Position numbers and translations under genes: made by a program. The notes under the pieces were generated by a model that was given only the letters and a program-made list of their open reading frames with translations, was not told the origin of the DNA and did not search any database. A DNA stretch of 7,074 nt from Spirochaetota bacterium (GTDB lineage: Bacteria > Spirochaetota > UBA4802 > UB4802), in contig JAKPOE010000432.1 of assembly GCA_029548025.1 (NCBI GenBank), positions 1 to 7,074 of the forward strand, in the 5' to 3' direction. Every line of letters begins with the position of its first letter. Positions within the stretch are counted from its first letter, which is position 1. Shown piece by piece: positions 6,196 through 7,074 of the stretch.

Positions 6196-6738
6196 CTAAA
6201 TAGTCCCCACCCAGAGAGCAACCGCAATCATCTTTGAATTATTGGTAATATGTTGCTGCTCAGGTTGAGTTATAAAATGTGCGGCATCGCCTTGATAGAG
6301 CACAAACACCTGATTCTGGTAGGTTAATTCAAGCGAACCTTTTAAAACACAAAGCACCTCCTGGCTATTGCGTATACCTTTACGAGCAGGAATACTTTTT
6401 CCTGGTTCTACCATCAGTATTGCACTGTCTATTGTTCTACGTGATTCGGGTGAAAAAAAACGTAATGTTGCAAATCCAACGTGTGGTATATCTATCTCTG
6501 TGAGATCCTTTTTCCGTATGATGGAAATTTTTTTCTGATTTTGAGCCTGCTGAATTACTTCACCAGCATCACAACCAATTGATGAACAAATATTTATAAG
6601 CGTATCCACGGATGGAGAATTTACATTATTTTCTATCTGGCTTAAAAAACCTTCAGAGATGCCGGCGCGTGATGCCACTGTCTTTAAGGTCATCTTTTTT
6701 TCTTTTCGTTTTATTTTTAACACCGAACCAAGATCCAT
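6196..6738 (-). CDS. XRE-family transcriptional regulator with C-terminal cupin domain
   Basis: DNA-binding regulator of 180 residues, the normal length for the XRE-cupin (PuuR/SutR-like) family. The HTH_3 domain occupies about 5-60 (LGSVLKIKRKEKKMTLKTVA..GISEGFLSQIENNVNSPSVDTL), with SEGFLSQIE the recognition helix. The cupin_2 barrel occupies about 98-178 (FFSPES.. SQEVLCVLKGSLEL.. VLYQGDAAHF.. QQHITN). The usual paired HxH metal ligands of the first cupin motif are absent (PARKGIRNSQE), so it probably senses a small organic ligand, not one bound through a classic metal site. It is the first gene upstream of the CoA-metabolism cluster on the same strand and is preceded by a promoter carrying a palindrome, so autoregulation and control of the cluster are plausible. 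The ATG at 6738 has only a weak GAG about 9 nt upstream. Confidence 0.93.
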   Translation of the reverse strand: MDLGSVLKIKRKEKKMTLKTVASRAGISEGFLSQIENNVNSPSVDTLINICSSIGCDAGEVIQQAQNQKKISIIRKKDLTEIDIPHVGFATLRFFSPESRRTIDSAILMVEPGKSIPARKGIRNSQEVLCVLKGSLELTYQNQVFVLYQGDAAHFITQPEQQHITNNSKMIAVALWVGTI

Positions 6739-6791
6739 TATTAGTTTCTCATTAGTAAAGATTCATAAATAAAACAACTATTGCCATTAAT

Positions 6792-6814
6792 AATATTTAC
6801 TATAAGTAAATATT
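6792..6814. promoter_or_regulatory. Operator-like perfect palindrome over the -10 box
   Basis: AATATTTACT (6792-6801) and AGTAAATATT (6805-6814) are exact reverse complements around a 3-nt centre (ATA). A 10-bp arm with a short spacer is the size expected for a dimeric XRE-type repressor. An extra AGTAAA half-site lies at 6754-6759 in the leader. The likely binder is the XRE-cupin protein itself; this is inferred from position only. Confidence 0.6.
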
Positions 6815-6828
6815 TATAATATTGTCAA
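6799..6828 (-). promoter_or_regulatory. Leftward sigma-70-type promoter of the XRE-cupin gene
   Basis: On the minus strand a perfect -35 TTGACA (6828-6823) is followed after 18 nt by TATAGT (6804-6799), five of six matches to the -10 consensus. A 17-nt spacer giving TTATAG is also possible. The start point would fall near 6792, leaving a leader of roughly 50 nt before the ATG. The -10 lies inside the palindrome at 6792-6814, so a bound protein would block RNA polymerase. Confidence 0.65.
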
Positions 6829-7020
6829 TAATAATTTATCAATTTAAAAAAATTGTATTTTTTGGCGATAGTAACCCTTAATCAGTGTATGCTATAGCAA
6901 GAATGCACTGCCAATAATAAGTAACTATCGCCCATAGTATTGTGAAGATTTTGTAGAAAGGTAATAGAATTTTGTAATGATGATAGATTTACAATTTTTC
7001 ATGGAGATTGTGCAATCAGT

Positions 7021-7074
7021 ATGATAGATGAGCATTTCCCCTGGCAAGAAGCTGTCCAGTATCGTCATGAACTT
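7021..7074 (+). CDS. Possible 5' end of an unidentified plus-strand gene (cut by the window edge)
   Basis: An ATG at 7021 opens a frame that stays open to the edge and gives MIDEHFPWQEAVQYRHEL. GGAG at 7003-7006 lies 14 nt upstream, rather far for a ribosome-binding site. The frame is open upstream to a TGA at 6943-6945 but has no ATG, GTG or TTG there. If real, it is divergent to the XRE-cupin gene. The opposite strand is also open from the edge to a TAG at 6927-6925, so this could instead be the 3' end of a leftward gene. The peptide is too short to identify. Confidence 0.3.
   Translation, partial: MIDEHFPWQEAVQYRHEL

Larger units (their letters stand above)
6739..7020. other. Intergenic region upstream of the regulator with a second inverted repeat
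   Basis: Apart from the promoter and palindrome, it contains GGCGATAGT (6864-6872) and its reverse complement ACTATCGCC (6924-6932), 51 bp apart. Between them lie CAGTG/CACTG (6883-6887 and 6906-6910) and the self-complementary GCTATAGC (6891-6898), so the segment 6864-6932 could form a nested stem. A further related sequence, CAACTATTGCC, occurs at 6775-6785. No RNA family is recognised, and no clear rightward promoter is seen. Confidence 0.4.

Overview
The window is moderately AT-rich bacterial DNA. Six complete genes are recognisable, all on the minus strand, so transcription runs leftward. There is also one possible partial gene at the right edge. The organism cannot be named from the sequence. 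A Sec signal peptide ending in an A-x-A type site on a solute-binding protein suggests a cell with a periplasm. The CoA-dependent lipid or aromatic acid genes, an EAL-HDOD signalling protein and decayed GTCATTC...GAATGAC intergenic repeats would suit an environmental, probably anaerobic, diderm such as a spirochaete or deltaproteobacterium-like lineage. That placement is a low-confidence inference.

Layout from right to left, in the direction of transcription. At 7021-7074 there may be the start of a plus-strand gene. The region 6739-7020 holds a well-formed leftward promoter whose -10 lies inside a perfect 10-bp inverted repeat, and a second, looser inverted repeat. At 6196-6738 is an XRE-cupin transcription factor. 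After a 103-bp gap comes a tight gene cluster: a thiolase-fold protein of the SCP-x type (4656-6092), a DUF35 zinc-ribbon/OB-fold partner (4053-4643) and an acyl-CoA dehydrogenase (2840-3997). A 317-bp gap follows, then an EAL-HDOD protein (1284-2522). A 421-bp gap rich in repeats comes next, then a BtuF/FhuD-like substrate-binding protein of an ABC importer (32-862).

The most interesting part is the 2840-6092 cluster. The thiolase-fold protein keeps the general architecture and the active-site histidine of SCP-x thiolases, but it has glycine where the nucleophilic cysteine belongs and alanine where the HDCF-motif cysteine belongs. Its gene is translationally coupled to a DUF35 gene, because the thiolase stop codon lies inside the DUF35 Shine-Dalgarno. 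This recalls the Ltp2-ChsH2(DUF35) steroid side-chain aldolases, where a cysteine-less thiolase fold cleaves an aldol bond of an acyl-CoA and needs the DUF35 domain. With an acyl-CoA dehydrogenase next in line, the cluster could oxidise an acyl-CoA and then cut a C-C bond by non-thiolytic chemistry. The substrate is unknown and no hydratase is present in the window. The XRE-cupin gene upstream, with its operator-like promoter, is the obvious candidate regulator.
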